A stretch of DNA of 64,000 nucleotides. Origin: a virus. The notes under the pieces were generated by a model, which ran no database searches, was not told where the DNA came from, and worked only from the letters and a program-made list of their open reading frames with translations. Numbering within the stretch: the first letter of the stretch is position 1; every line of letters begins with the position of its first letter. The position numbers and the translations under genes were made by a program. Below are positions 15,095 to 22,875 of the stretch, in pieces. The stretch covers positions 1-64,000 of the IMG/VR virus record IMGVR_UViG_3300035698_011327. One strand, 5' to 3'.

Positions 15095-15972
15095 CAGAGC
15101 AGAAGACAGATAACCTTTACAGTGGTGGATGTTTAATCATCATCACCACTCGCTTCTGGGGAGCTACGAAAAAGATTGATCAAGACCAGCTCGGTGATCT
15201 TCCGAAGGAAATCGTCAGAGCTTCAAGAGACTTGCTATTAAGGACAGACAAGATCGAAGCGGTCAGAGGTATCCTTGGCGAGGCAAAGAGATTTGTCAAG
15301 TCGAACACCATGGACTTCCCGATACCGTCTGTTGATTTTATCAGCAAGAATCGGATAAGCTTTGTTGATGAAGGACTCCAAAGCAGGAAGGAATGGGCAG
15401 AAGGTGCGCTTGAAGATGTAATCGATGCGCTTGAACAGTTGAAAGCAGAGTATCAGGCCAAGTACCCCGATATGTACTCTGAAGCCAACTACCCTACTCC
15501 AATCCAGTTGAGGGATAACTTCACGTTCGAATGGAAGTTCCGAACGATCAGTCCTCCAGGTAAGGAGCTGGGTATCTTGACCCCTGAGATTTACGATAGG
15601 GCAAGGGCATCTTTTGATCATGATATGAAAGAATTTCAAGACGGATTAATTTCTGCCGTTGCGAAAGACTTTTATGACCGGATTGATAAGCTCAAGGCTC
15701 AATGCTTTGGGGGCGATATCTCTGCCTCAACAGTAAAGTCTATCAATAAAGTCCTTGAAAAATTCGATACCGTCTATGACGGGTGTATTGCTCACGAAGG
15801 ACTCAAGGAAATGATCGATGACGTCAAGCTCTACATGGGAGGAACGGACGCAAATATGCTTAAAGCAGACGATGGCTTAAGGTCTATGGTTGGCAAGAAG
15901 ATGAAGGAAGTCACTTCCTTGATCGTCAACTCAAAAGACAAAAGGCTTACACGTAGGCTTGATATAGCATAG
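15091..15972 (+). CDS. DUF3150-like protein with RRLD tag
   Basis: 293 residues in the order seen in DUF3150 proteins: an N-terminal FWGATKK strand, then LPKEI, then long helices with a conserved aromatic region. DUF3150 genes occur in phages and bacteria, often beside AAA+ and vWA genes, and their function is unknown. It ends KRLTRRLDIA, one of the best copies of the recurring tag. A strong terminator follows. Confidence 0.6.
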   Translation: MTEQKTDNLYSGGCLIIITTRFWGATKKIDQDQLGDLPKEIVRASRDLLLRTDKIEAVRGILGEAKRFVKSNTMDFPIPSVDFISKNRISFVDEGLQSRKEWAEGALEDVIDALEQLKAEYQAKYPDMYSEANYPTPIQLRDNFTFEWKFRTISPPGKELGILTPEIYDRARASFDHDMKEFQDGLISAVAKDFYDRIDKLKAQCFGGDISASTVKSINKVLEKFDTVYDGCIAHEGLKEMIDDVKLYMGGTDANMLKADDGLRSMVGKKMKEVTSLIVNSKDKRLTRRLDIA

Positions 15973-15991
15973 TTCGTTGTAGCAAGTTAAA

Positions 15992-16022
15992 GGGCCTCAC
16001 CCCTACGGGGTGAGACCTTTTT
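15992..16022 (+). terminator. Intrinsic terminator
   Basis: CTCACCCC and GGGGTGAG pair around a short TAC loop, with flanking pairs, followed by CCTTTTT. Confidence 0.85.
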
Positions 16023-16052
16023 GAAAGTTACAACTAACCAAGAGGAGGTCAA

Positions 16053-16799
16053 ATGAGGATCTATTCAAAGTTCCACGACTACTATGATATTGCTCTTACG
16101 CATGGCATTGACCCTAATGCCGTGTATAAGCGTAACGTATCAGAGTTTAGTTGCAATGCAACTGAATACGAGAGGATGTTAGAGGTGCCGGAAATTAAGA
16201 CTGCTATAAGCAGAATGCCTTCCCGACCTTGGAATCAGAATGGAGTGTGCATAGACATAGGGTATATCATTATATTTTGCGGTAAATTATACCCTTGTGC
16301 CAGATATACATTCACCCCAGAGCAGGGCTATAGAAAAAATAAATTCAAATTCTGTTTCAAAGAAGAAGATGTCTCTGCTTTTATATCTAAGTATGGAACG
16401 AAAGAAGAAAAAAGGCATTACTTTAAAGCAGCAAGACAGGCAGGATATTACAGCCAATGCTTCAGGCGTGCGGGAATAGAATCCGTCAAAAGGCTTTATG
16501 ATGTTCCTAAAGACAGGACGCCTGCTATAGTAGATTGGCAGTGTGAGATAGGAGTACCTATCTCTGTCGTCTCTTCTGAAAGAGAATACAAGCTCATCTA
16601 CAATCCTGTGCTTAAAGACCTTAGATTCTACAAGGTGCTTGATCCTTACACGGCATTCCAAGAATTATCTATGTTTATTAGTGGAGTAATGGGAGGTAGT
16701 GCTCCTCCTATGATACAAATAAGCGATGAAATTAGACTTGAAAAGCACGGGTTTGATAAAAAGACTAGCTTCAGAAAAGACCCTACAAAAAGGAGGTGA
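16053..16799 (+). CDS. Conserved-looking phage protein, unknown
   Basis: 248 residues, ATG after AGAGGAGGTCAA. Its C-terminal half has a DPYTAFQEL segment typical of a group of hypothetical phage proteins I have seen without an assigned role. Several cysteines are spread through the middle. It is the first gene after a terminator, so a new unit starts here, though no clear promoter is seen. Confidence 0.65.
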   Translation: MRIYSKFHDYYDIALTHGIDPNAVYKRNVSEFSCNATEYERMLEVPEIKTAISRMPSRPWNQNGVCIDIGYIIIFCGKLYPCARYTFTPEQGYRKNKFKFCFKEEDVSAFISKYGTKEEKRHYFKAARQAGYYSQCFRRAGIESVKRLYDVPKDRTPAIVDWQCEIGVPISVVSSEREYKLIYNPVLKDLRFYKVLDPYTAFQELSMFISGVMGGSAPPMIQISDEIRLEKHGFDKKTSFRKDPTKRR

Positions 16800-16804
16800 T
16801 TTGA

Positions 16805-16996
16805 CTGTATATTCACGAAGCCGTAGAAAAGGCTTGCCTTGAACCGACTTTGCTTGATGCGTTAACCTGGATATGCATATGGGAATCAGAGCGTGTCGTG
16901 AAACAGGCAAGAGAACATCCAGAATGGGAAACTTGTTTCAGAATATGTATAAAACAAGTCCTAGAGAGCTATGATCTTGATCTAACAAGAATATAA
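16805..16996 (+). CDS. 63-residue protein with probable CTG start
   Basis: AAAAGGAGGTGAT ends 7 nt before a CTG codon at 16805 that opens a frame to 16996. No ATG, GTG or TTG in that frame is near the ribosome site, and the overlapping TTG frame stops after 13 codons. The product has a tryptophan/cysteine-rich centre (LTWICIWES). Initiation at CTG is inferred from the perfect spacing. Confidence 0.5.
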   Translation: MYIHEAVEKACLEPTLLDALTWICIWESERVVKQAREHPEWETCFRICIKQVLESYDLDLTRI

Positions 16997-17011
16997 AGGA
17001 GGTGGTTGTAG

Positions 17012-17260
17012 ATGGAGGATGATTTATTTACCACGTTAAGGAGAAGATTGGTAGCAAGAATAAACGAATCTTCTATGGAAAGAGAAGCCCTTGAAAGGCG
17101 CTATGGTAAGGTGTACGATACCAAAGAACTCCAAGAGCATTTCACAGTAAGATCATTTGCTGCTCCGTTTTGTATGGTAACAGAAATGGCGACTGGTAAG
17201 GATGGAGCGTTAATGTTCCAACACATGCCACGATTCTACTTTGATTTCACGGAGGTATAA
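17012..17260 (+). CDS. Small protein, unknown
   Basis: 82 residues, ATG after AAAGGAGGTGGTTGTAG. Its stop overlaps the next ATG by one base. Basic N terminus. No family is recognised. Confidence 0.65.
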   Translation: MEDDLFTTLRRRLVARINESSMEREALERRYGKVYDTKELQEHFTVRSFAAPFCMVTEMATGKDGALMFQHMPRFYFDFTEV

Positions 17261-17508
17261 TGATACAGCCACTAAGCGAGAAACAACTTGAGGCTTTACC
17301 TCAAGAGATGGACAGGGAAAGGAAGCCATTCAGGGTAATGTCCGATGGTATGGCTACGAACATTTGTACCGGCCACCAATATAGCAAGGGGTCTAACATT
17401 ATGTACCATCCCTTGTACTGGGATAGGCCAAGGGCATTCCTTGACGCTGTTCTTTGCGACCTTAAAAAGAACAACCCGAATGTAATCTTCAAAGTATCTT
17501 ACCATTAA
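17260..17508 (+). CDS. Small protein, unknown
   Basis: 82 residues, translationally coupled to the upstream gene through TAATG. No family is recognised. Confidence 0.65.
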   Translation: MIQPLSEKQLEALPQEMDRERKPFRVMSDGMATNICTGHQYSKGSNIMYHPLYWDRPRAFLDAVLCDLKKNNPNVIFKVSYH

Positions 17509-17517
17509 GGAGGAAAA

Positions 17518-17949
17518 ATGATAGAACAAAGCAAGATCGATGAGAAGGCATCCGAAATCCACAATTGGTTACAGGATGCCGTTGGTGATTACGCCGGCAA
17601 TATCTTCGGATTCAATATGAATCAGAATCCCAAGCCTGATTTCTATGGCGACCCAAAAGCCGAAGCATGGTTCAAGGAAATGAAGAGAAACGCTGCTCAT
17701 TGGAGTGGCCCTTGTGATTATTGCGGGGCATACGCCGACTACCTTTACGATGACGTTGGAACGTTGTGTGACCTAGCTGGCGACAGAATCTGTGACGCCT
17801 GTTCCGAACTAGGTGTAAGCTATAGCAAGCTTGATCTCTACAAGGAAACATTCAACCGCATAGCCCAAGCCATTGCCGATAGAGGGCATAATGGTTTGAA
17901 AGAAGCGTGCGAGAAGATGATGTACCCAAGAGGAGGGCAAGATGGCTGA
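17518..17949 (+). CDS. Zinc-site protein, unknown
   Basis: 143 residues, ATG after AAGGAGGAAAA. A four-cysteine site lies in the middle (CDYC and ICDAC, about 27 apart), flanked by helical regions. It is probably nucleic-acid- or protein-binding. Confidence 0.65.
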   Translation: MIEQSKIDEKASEIHNWLQDAVGDYAGNIFGFNMNQNPKPDFYGDPKAEAWFKEMKRNAAHWSGPCDYCGAYADYLYDDVGTLCDLAGDRICDACSELGVSYSKLDLYKETFNRIAQAIADRGHNGLKEACEKMMYPRGGQDG

Positions 17950-18202
17950 AAAAGAATATGCTATTTGCTCTTGCGGCCTTATGATGAGGCCTTATGGGGC
18001 GTGCCTTACAGAGGAAGTCACCCTTACGGACGGCAAGGAATACAGCCGTATCCGGTTTGGTAGCGAATCAAACCAATGGGTGACGGACGACACCGAATAC
18101 TGTCACGACTGTAACGTTGCGGTTGGTACGTTCCACCACCAAGGGTGTGACGTAGAAGAATGTCCAAAATGCGGAGGGCAATTGCTCTCTTGCGGTTGCT
18201 AA
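17942..18202 (+). CDS. Cys/His-rich small protein
   Basis: 86 residues with CSC, CHDC, HHQGC, CPKC and CGC groups, enough for two zinc ions. The closing [13 protein letters not shown] resembles a zinc ribbon. It overlaps the upstream gene by 8 nt. Confidence 0.65.
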   Translation: MAEKEYAICSCGLMMRPYGACLTEEVTLTDGKEYSRIRFGSESNQWVTDDTEYCHDCNVAVGTFHHQGCDVEECPKCGGQLLSCGC

Positions 18203-18247
18203 TATTAACCTCATGCAACGTAGTTGCATGGATTGAAAGGAGGAAAG

Positions 18248-18610
18248 ATGTCTCACGTAAGTCAATACAAGATCAAAGTTGGCGACCTTGACTGTCTTAA
18301 GAAAGTGCTTGAAGAGAAGGGCATTGAGTACAGAGACGAAGAAGGCACCAAGGCAAAGCAGTATGGATCTAACAGAATCCCTTGTGCGTTGGCGTTCAAA
18401 TTGCCTGGATGGGGTTACGAGTGTGCCGTTCAAGAAGATGGTCAAATATCGTATGACCATTTTGGTAGCCAACCTAACACGAAACACCTGTTAGGCGAAA
18501 CTATCAGAGACTCAAACAAAGAAGCGGTAATGGAAAAAGTTTGGATGCTCGGAAAGAATTGGTGGGAAGAGAAAGTCGATAACGGACTCAAGATAGTCAT
18601 CGAGTTCTAA
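18248..18610 (+). CDS. DUF1257 (Ycf35)-like protein
   Basis: ATG 18248 follows GAAAGGAGGAAAG. The start MSHVSQYKIKVGDLDCLKK is characteristic of DUF1257/Ycf35, as is the central segment with a conserved CALAFKLPGW-type strand. Length (120 aa) is normal. Together with the Ycf46-like AAA+ protein and DUF2997-like protein it completes a trio that is often linked in bacteria and plastids, but the molecular role is unknown. Confidence 0.7.
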   Translation: MSHVSQYKIKVGDLDCLKKVLEEKGIEYRDEEGTKAKQYGSNRIPCALAFKLPGWGYECAVQEDGQISYDHFGSQPNTKHLLGETIRDSNKEAVMEKVWMLGKNWWEEKVDNGLKIVIEF

Positions 18611-18639
18611 AAAAGACTGCCAAGCGTTAAATTCGGGAA

Positions 18640-18765
18640 TGAAAAGTCTTAAGGTATAGGTAGGTATAGGGTAAACTGTCTGCGTCGATTGTACACGTGT
18701 ATACGCTCTTTGTAGAGCGTGAATAGGTCTATTCTATATCCTACTTCTACCGGAAACCAGATAAT
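18640..18765 (+). ncRNA. Structured leader or small RNA
   Basis: GTAGGTATAG (18660-18669) pairs with CTATATCCTAC (18734-18744) with one bulge. It encloses CGCTCT-TTGT-AGAGCG, a TACACGTGTA palindrome and ATAG/CTAT. The element fills the gap before the 18786 gene, so it may be a 5' leader control element or a separate RNA. Confidence 0.5.
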
Positions 18766-18785
18766 TAGGCTAAAAGGAGGTGGTT

Positions 18786-19214
18786 ATGACGGAGCCAAAA
18801 AGAGTCAGAGGCATTAAACGCCTAGTTGACAGAGGGTTCAAGCTTAATAGCAAAATCAAAATGCTTAACAATGAGCTTGATGGCATTAAAGCTGATATCA
18901 AAAGGCACGCAAAAGCAACTATCCAAAATAATCTTTCTGGTTATGAGGCTAGGGTTGTTGTATCAGATAAACGCATAAATATTATCAAGCCGATGGATGT
19001 TTGGAAACTTCTCAAAAGGAATATGAGTGATTTTCAAAGAGTCGTTAGTATCAAAGTTGGTTTGTTAAGGGATCTTGTTGGGAGTGAGGCTGTTGATAAG
19101 ATAACAAAATCTTCTTTGGAAGAGTTTTTCTCTGTTAGATTCTATGGCCTTGATGAAAAAGAGGATGATACAGACTCTGGTAGACCAAGTAGAAGGATGG
19201 ATACAGAGGCTTAA
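18786..19214 (+). CDS. RRMD-tagged protein, unknown
   Basis: ATG 18786 follows AAAAGGAGGTGGTT. The 142-residue protein has a basic coiled-coil-like N terminus, a compact middle domain and ends SGRPSRRMDTEA, the recurrent tag after an acidic linker. No family is recognised. Confidence 0.7.
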   Translation: MTEPKRVRGIKRLVDRGFKLNSKIKMLNNELDGIKADIKRHAKATIQNNLSGYEARVVVSDKRINIIKPMDVWKLLKRNMSDFQRVVSIKVGLLRDLVGSEAVDKITKSSLEEFFSVRFYGLDEKEDDTDSGRPSRRMDTEA

Positions 19215-19372
19215 AATAGCACGAATCATAGTGTTATAAAATCATTGTCTGCAATTGAGTATATCTTTGATATACGATAAGTAATCTAGATTAATTAATT
19301 ATATAATATAAATGCGTGCGCGCACACGATGACAACATCCTTTATCGTGATAATGACTTGAAAGGAGGATGA
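19215..19372. other. AT-rich intergenic region
   Basis: About 160 bp without a gene. It holds a GTATATC-TTTG-GATATAC hairpin, a TATAATATAAAT segment that could serve as a -10 box, and an alternating purine/pyrimidine run GCGTGCGCGCACAC. No -35 box is convincing. Confidence 0.4.
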
Positions 19373-19576
19373 ATGTTCGACGACCACTATGTCGTTTGTA
19401 CTTTGATTGGGCTGGTTTGTTTGGTTGTAACATTCAAGATCATACTACTTGTTAGCAATGTTGTGGATAAGGTTGATAATATTCTTGATAGGGTTATATC
19501 CCTTGTTAGGATATCACACGAGGTTGAGACAAGGCCAGACTTAATAGCAAGCTTTGAAAAGGAAAGTGAAGCGTGA
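19373..19576 (+). CDS. Single-pass membrane protein
   Basis: 67 residues. After a short N terminus comes a membrane helix (VCTLIGLVCLVVTFKIILLV), followed by an amphipathic region. RBS AAAGGAGGATGA. No family is recognised. Confidence 0.65.
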   Translation: MFDDHYVVCTLIGLVCLVVTFKIILLVSNVVDKVDNILDRVISLVRISHEVETRPDLIASFEKESEA

Positions 19577-19658
19577 TACTAAAGTAATGATCTCTTCCAA
19601 GGCTCGTTGTGGAGGCAATGAGTCTTTGTAGAAACCAATACTAACAAAAGGAGGGTGT

Positions 19659-19883
19659 ATGAAAAAGAAATTTTCTATTAGGAAGTATGACGGCGATGAC
19701 GCTTATAGTTATGCCGTATTCTTTGCTAAAGATGTCAAGAACATAAGAGGCCAGATTTTTTATCACGACGCTAGACCCTTAGTCTGCGGGTGTACAAAGA
19801 GAGAAGCAGTCTACCACTCTAAAGAATTTGAAAAGGAGCGTCAAGATGCTGAGGAGAAAAAGAGGAGACATGAGCAAGGATAG
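19659..19883 (+). CDS. Small basic protein, unknown
   Basis: 74 residues, ATG after AAAAGGAGGGTGT, ending in a charged helix (EKERQDAEEKKRRHEQG). It overlaps the next small gene. Confidence 0.6.
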   Translation: MKKKFSIRKYDGDDAYSYAVFFAKDVKNIRGQIFYHDARPLVCGCTKREAVYHSKEFEKERQDAEEKKRRHEQG

Positions 19884-19983
19884 GCGTTGGAAAAGAGTCA
19901 GGTATCTCTGTAGGCAAGCAAGGTACGATGAAGCGTCACGCCTTGTAAAAAAGATTGAAAGAGATTGGGGGAGAAACTACTAA
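19870..19983 (+). CDS. 37-residue basic peptide
   Basis: ATG 19870 sits in the end of the upstream gene after AAAGAGGAGAC, and the TAA at 19981-19983 overlaps the ATG of the next gene. The peptide is strongly basic and helical, possibly nucleic-acid-binding. Confidence 0.5.
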   Translation: MSKDRRWKRVRYLCRQARYDEASRLVKKIERDWGRNY

Positions 19984-20366
19984 TGAAAACAATTGGGATG
20001 ATAGGAACCAGACGCAGGAATACATTCAATGATCGGAAAGATTGTATCCAAGCCTTTGAAGCGATATATGAGGCGGGTGATATACTTGTTAGTGGTGGAT
20101 GCCCTAAAGGTGGAGATAATTTTGCCGAATTTATTGCTAAAGAAGACGGCATAGGCATATTGATTTTCTATCCTAATTGGAACAAGTATCATAGAGCTGC
20201 TGGGTTTGTAAGAAATTCAGACATAGCAGATAACTCCGATGTTCTTATTGCTTGTGTAGCAGAGGACAGGAAGGGTGGAACAGAGGACACGATCAAAAAA
20301 TTTATCAAGAAGTTTTCCTTCGATGAAAAAGCTGCTGTGAAAGAAGGAAAACTAATTTTAGTGTAA
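19983..20366 (+). CDS. SLOG/YspA-like nucleotide-binding protein
   Basis: 127 residues with a Rossmann-like pattern: MKTIGMIGTRRR, then ILVSGGCPKGGDNFAE, then a YPNW loop and NSDIADNSDVLIA. This is the pattern of the SLOG (DUF2493/YspA) family, which binds nucleotides or nucleotide-derived ligands. In phages its role is unclear. Signalling or defence-related functions are possible. Confidence 0.75.
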   Translation: MKTIGMIGTRRRNTFNDRKDCIQAFEAIYEAGDILVSGGCPKGGDNFAEFIAKEDGIGILIFYPNWNKYHRAAGFVRNSDIADNSDVLIACVAEDRKGGTEDTIKKFIKKFSFDEKAAVKEGKLILV

Positions 20367-20375
20367 GGAGGTAAC

Positions 20376-20594
20376 ATGGACACTGTAAGAGTAATTGAGT
20401 ATGGAAAAAAAGAGGACAGAGAAGATCATCCTGAGAATTGGCACACAGTTGATATTTCAGAATTCAAACCAAAGCTTACTAAACAGGGGACATTCGTCAA
20501 GTACCAAAGAAACATTATAATCAAAGCCATCTTTGATTCAATGGACAATCCAAACAAGAAATTTATCATTGAGAAAGGAAAATTCGGGAGGTGA
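20376..20594 (+). CDS. Small protein, unknown
   Basis: 72 residues, ATG after GTAAGGAGGTAAC, rich in lysine and aspartate. No family is recognised. It sits between the SLOG gene and a lipoprotein gene. Confidence 0.6.
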   Translation: MDTVRVIEYGKKEDREDHPENWHTVDISEFKPKLTKQGTFVKYQRNIIIKAIFDSMDNPNKKFIIEKGKFGR

Positions 20595-20598
20595 TTAG

Positions 20599-20949
20599 AT
20601 GAATAAGATGGCACCAATAATTGCTACTCTTGCTTTTATTATCTCTGGGTGTGCTCCAACAATCCCTGTAATTTGTAGACAGCAAGTATTAAGCCAATAC
20701 GCTGCGGCGTTAGACTCTGATGATGTCTATAAAGCAGAGATATGGTATGTAGCATCGCCTGATGTCACAAGAGCACATAGTGCAGTAAGAGTGCTTGTAT
20801 CTGAAGGAGATGGATACAAATGGTATTGGGTTGCTCAACCGACGATGTCTTTAAAACTTGAAGAAAAATTACATCGTTCATATACCCCAGTCAAAGTCGT
20901 TGACTGGGATGAAGCTGTTAGCTGGTCAAAAAGCTTGAAAAGGAGGTGA
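20599..20949 (+). CDS. Probable lipoprotein
   Basis: 116 residues with a short signal peptide (ATLAFIISGCAP): a hydrophobic stretch followed by a lipobox-like ISGC, so cysteine near residue 17-18 would be lipidated. The mature part is beta-rich with many tryptophans. Phage lipoproteins often act in superinfection exclusion or lysis. The position gives no further clue. Confidence 0.65.
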   Translation: MNKMAPIIATLAFIISGCAPTIPVICRQQVLSQYAAALDSDDVYKAEIWYVASPDVTRAHSAVRVLVSEGDGYKWYWVAQPTMSLKLEEKLHRSYTPVKVVDWDEAVSWSKSLKRR

Positions 20950-20955
20950 TTATAG

Positions 20956-21126
20956 TTGACTTATCCAAAAAGAGTCATTAAGGTTAAATGTAGGAGATGT
21001 AAGCACGACTTTGATGAAGAGGATGTTGAGTTTGTTAACGTTGAAGAAGACTTTTTTGGAGCAGATATCTTAACATTCGTTTGTCCTGAGTGTGGGCAAA
21101 CTACAACTTCAAACAGAAGGGGGTGA
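20956..21126 (+). CDS. 56-residue zinc ribbon
   Basis: A TTG start follows AAAAGGAGGTGATTATAG. CRRC and CPEC pairs, 30 residues apart, form a classic zinc ribbon. Its stop overlaps the next ribosome site (AAGGGGGTGATATAG). Confidence 0.65.
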   Translation: MTYPKRVIKVKCRRCKHDFDEEDVEFVNVEEDFFGADILTFVCPECGQTTTSNRRG

Positions 21127-21131
21127 TATAG

Positions 21132-21341
21132 TTGGGAAGAAAAGAAGGGAATTACCTGAGTGGTGGAAGCCTTGAACTAGCGCAGATGCTTGGAGAGATA
21201 ATAATGTTCTATGAACCTGCGTTCTCTCCTCCTGAAGCGTTTAACCTTATTATGAAACTCATGAATAGGGGGATTAGAATAAGTGAAAAAAAATCCACTG
21301 GACGGAATAACAATAAACGGAAAAGCTTTAGCAGACTCTGA
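21132..21341 (+). CDS. Small protein, unknown
   Basis: 69 residues from a TTG start. The N-terminal half is hydrophobic and helical, the end basic. It overlaps the next gene by 59 nt in another frame, so only one of the two starts may be exact. Confidence 0.5.
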   Translation: MGRKEGNYLSGGSLELAQMLGEIIMFYEPAFSPPEAFNLIMKLMNRGIRISEKKSTGRNNNKRKSFSRL

Positions 21342-22068
21342 TATCTTTGAGAAAGGATGTGAGAAGGAGTCAAATCTTCTAGCTGATAAGATTTCAAAAG
21401 AAGAAAAAACTTCCGCTAAAAGCAGCAGGAAGTTGATCTATCACAAACCAAGAGATCATAGATTAAAAAAAGATCACGGTGAAATCGATTATGGGAGGAA
21501 ACTTAATATGGCTGAAATAAATGGCGAGTACCTTGAGACTAACCTTAAGGCAGCACAATCAATAAGAGAGGGTGTCGTTGCTTGTTTACTTACAGGCAAA
21601 AAGCTTACAGCTGGTGAGATAAGTATGCTCATCTCTGATCGCTTTAAACTCTATTCGAATGCTACCGCAGCTGCTATGTATAGCATAAATAAAACAGAGC
21701 TTGGTAGGCTAATAAATAAAGCTCCACACAGGGGACATTTTATTTATCAGCTTATCGAACCCGCTTGTCACATGTCTTTCAAGACTGCGCTTTGTTTGAT
21801 GCTGAAATCGAACAAGATTATAACATTAAGGACTGTTGGGACATGTACAGATAATCCAAAGTTCCAGGGAGTCATAGACAGGCTGATGGGCTGGGATAAA
21901 GAAGAAGAAATACTTTTAGCAGATGAGGGACCTGTTAAGGAAGTGTGGCCAGCTGAAGGGTTTATTGAAGATGCCAGAAAACGGCTGTCTGATGTACTAG
22001 GGGTCGATGTAAAAATCGACATAAATATTAACATTGAATTTGGCCCGATTGGTGGCTATGAAAAATGA
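21283..22068 (+). CDS. Putative DNA-binding protein with helix-turn-helix features
   Basis: 261 residues from a GTG at 21283. A start at ATG 21508 (MAEINGEYLE) is possible. Residues 75-130 read as a helix-turn-helix domain (LTAGEISMLISDRF, then YSNATAAAMYSINKTELGRLI), followed by a second similar segment. The C terminus is an acidic strand-rich tail. A transcription regulator is the best guess. Confidence 0.55.
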   Translation: MKKNPLDGITINGKALADSDIFEKGCEKESNLLADKISKEEKTSAKSSRKLIYHKPRDHRLKKDHGEIDYGRKLNMAEINGEYLETNLKAAQSIREGVVACLLTGKKLTAGEISMLISDRFKLYSNATAAAMYSINKTELGRLINKAPHRGHFIYQLIEPACHMSFKTALCLMLKSNKIITLRTVGTCTDNPKFQGVIDRLMGWDKEEEILLADEGPVKEVWPAEGFIEDARKRLSDVLGVDVKIDININIEFGPIGGYEK

Positions 22069-22088
22069 AGGAGGTGATTAGGTGAAAT

Positions 22089-22262
22089 ATGATAAAAGAA
22101 ACTGTTCAAAAAGAGATGGAATGTATTGTCTGCTTAAATAGGCAAATCATCCATCGCAAAGAGCACAAGAACAAAAAGGTGGGGCACAGAAAAGGATTAT
22201 GGTGCCATGTCTGTAAGCGGAAGACCAAGCACGTTGAGCTACCTGAATTCAGAATGGAATAG
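22089..22262 (+). CDS. 57-residue Cys/His zinc protein
   Basis: ATG 22089 opens a frame with CIVC and CHVC pairs and several histidines, a probable zinc ribbon. A strong ribosome site lies 16 nt upstream and serves better a 19-codon frame from GTG 22082, so a leader peptide coupled to this gene is possible. Confidence 0.5.
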   Translation: MIKETVQKEMECIVCLNRQIIHRKEHKNKKVGHRKGLWCHVCKRKTKHVELPEFRME

Positions 22263-22273
22263 CGGAGGTGTTT

Positions 22274-22828
22274 ATGCGAGACGAAGAATTTATTTCTTGT
22301 GAGAAAATTATAGCATCTCTTGCTTACCGTTGGGTCAGGTTGCTTCCAAGGTCTGCGATGTACGATGCCAAAGATTTGATATCAGAAGGCTGGATAATTT
22401 ACATTAAATGCTTGAAAGGATATGACGAGGATTATGGCGTCAAGTTTACAACCTATTTGTATGCTTCTGTGTATACGCAGTTTATTAAAATAGCACAGAC
22501 AGAAGCAAGAAAGTGTCTGCCTAATAGGAAAGAAGGTTATGATTGCGTTGAACTTCCGACTAAGGTAGGTGAGACTCCTGATAGGCAAGTAATGCTTATA
22601 CAGGCACTTAATGCTATAGCCGAAGTATCCGCTGATTTTGCTAAGATGATAGTTGAAGGGGTTCCAGAAGAACTCGTGATACAGTCAAGAAGGCTAAGAA
22701 GGCATAAGGCTAGAAGGAATAGGTTTGATAATCCATCTTTTAATGTAACATATCCGAATAGTATGATAGAAGATTATTTTGGCGTGAGCTTAAAAGAATT
22801 GGAGAAGATAGTAAATAACTATATTTGA
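22274..22828 (+). CDS. Sigma-70-like factor (region 2)
   Basis: ATG 22274 is 5 nt from GCGGAGGTG. Within 184 residues, the stretch near 30-75 (YDAKDLISEGWIIYIKCLKG, then GVKFTTYLYASVYTQFIK) matches sigma region 2, the core-binding and -10-recognising part. Region 4 is not clear, although the C-terminal NSMIEDYFGVSLKELEKI could be a degenerate helix-turn-helix. It could direct host polymerase to the TTTACT/TATAAT-type phage promoters. Confidence 0.7.
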   Translation: MRDEEFISCEKIIASLAYRWVRLLPRSAMYDAKDLISEGWIIYIKCLKGYDEDYGVKFTTYLYASVYTQFIKIAQTEARKCLPNRKEGYDCVELPTKVGETPDRQVMLIQALNAIAEVSADFAKMIVEGVPEELVIQSRRLRRHKARRNRFDNPSFNVTYPNSMIEDYFGVSLKELEKIVNNYI

Positions 22829-22875
22829 ATAGGTTCGAAATGCTGTTAACATAAACAATGAAAGAGGAGGACGGT

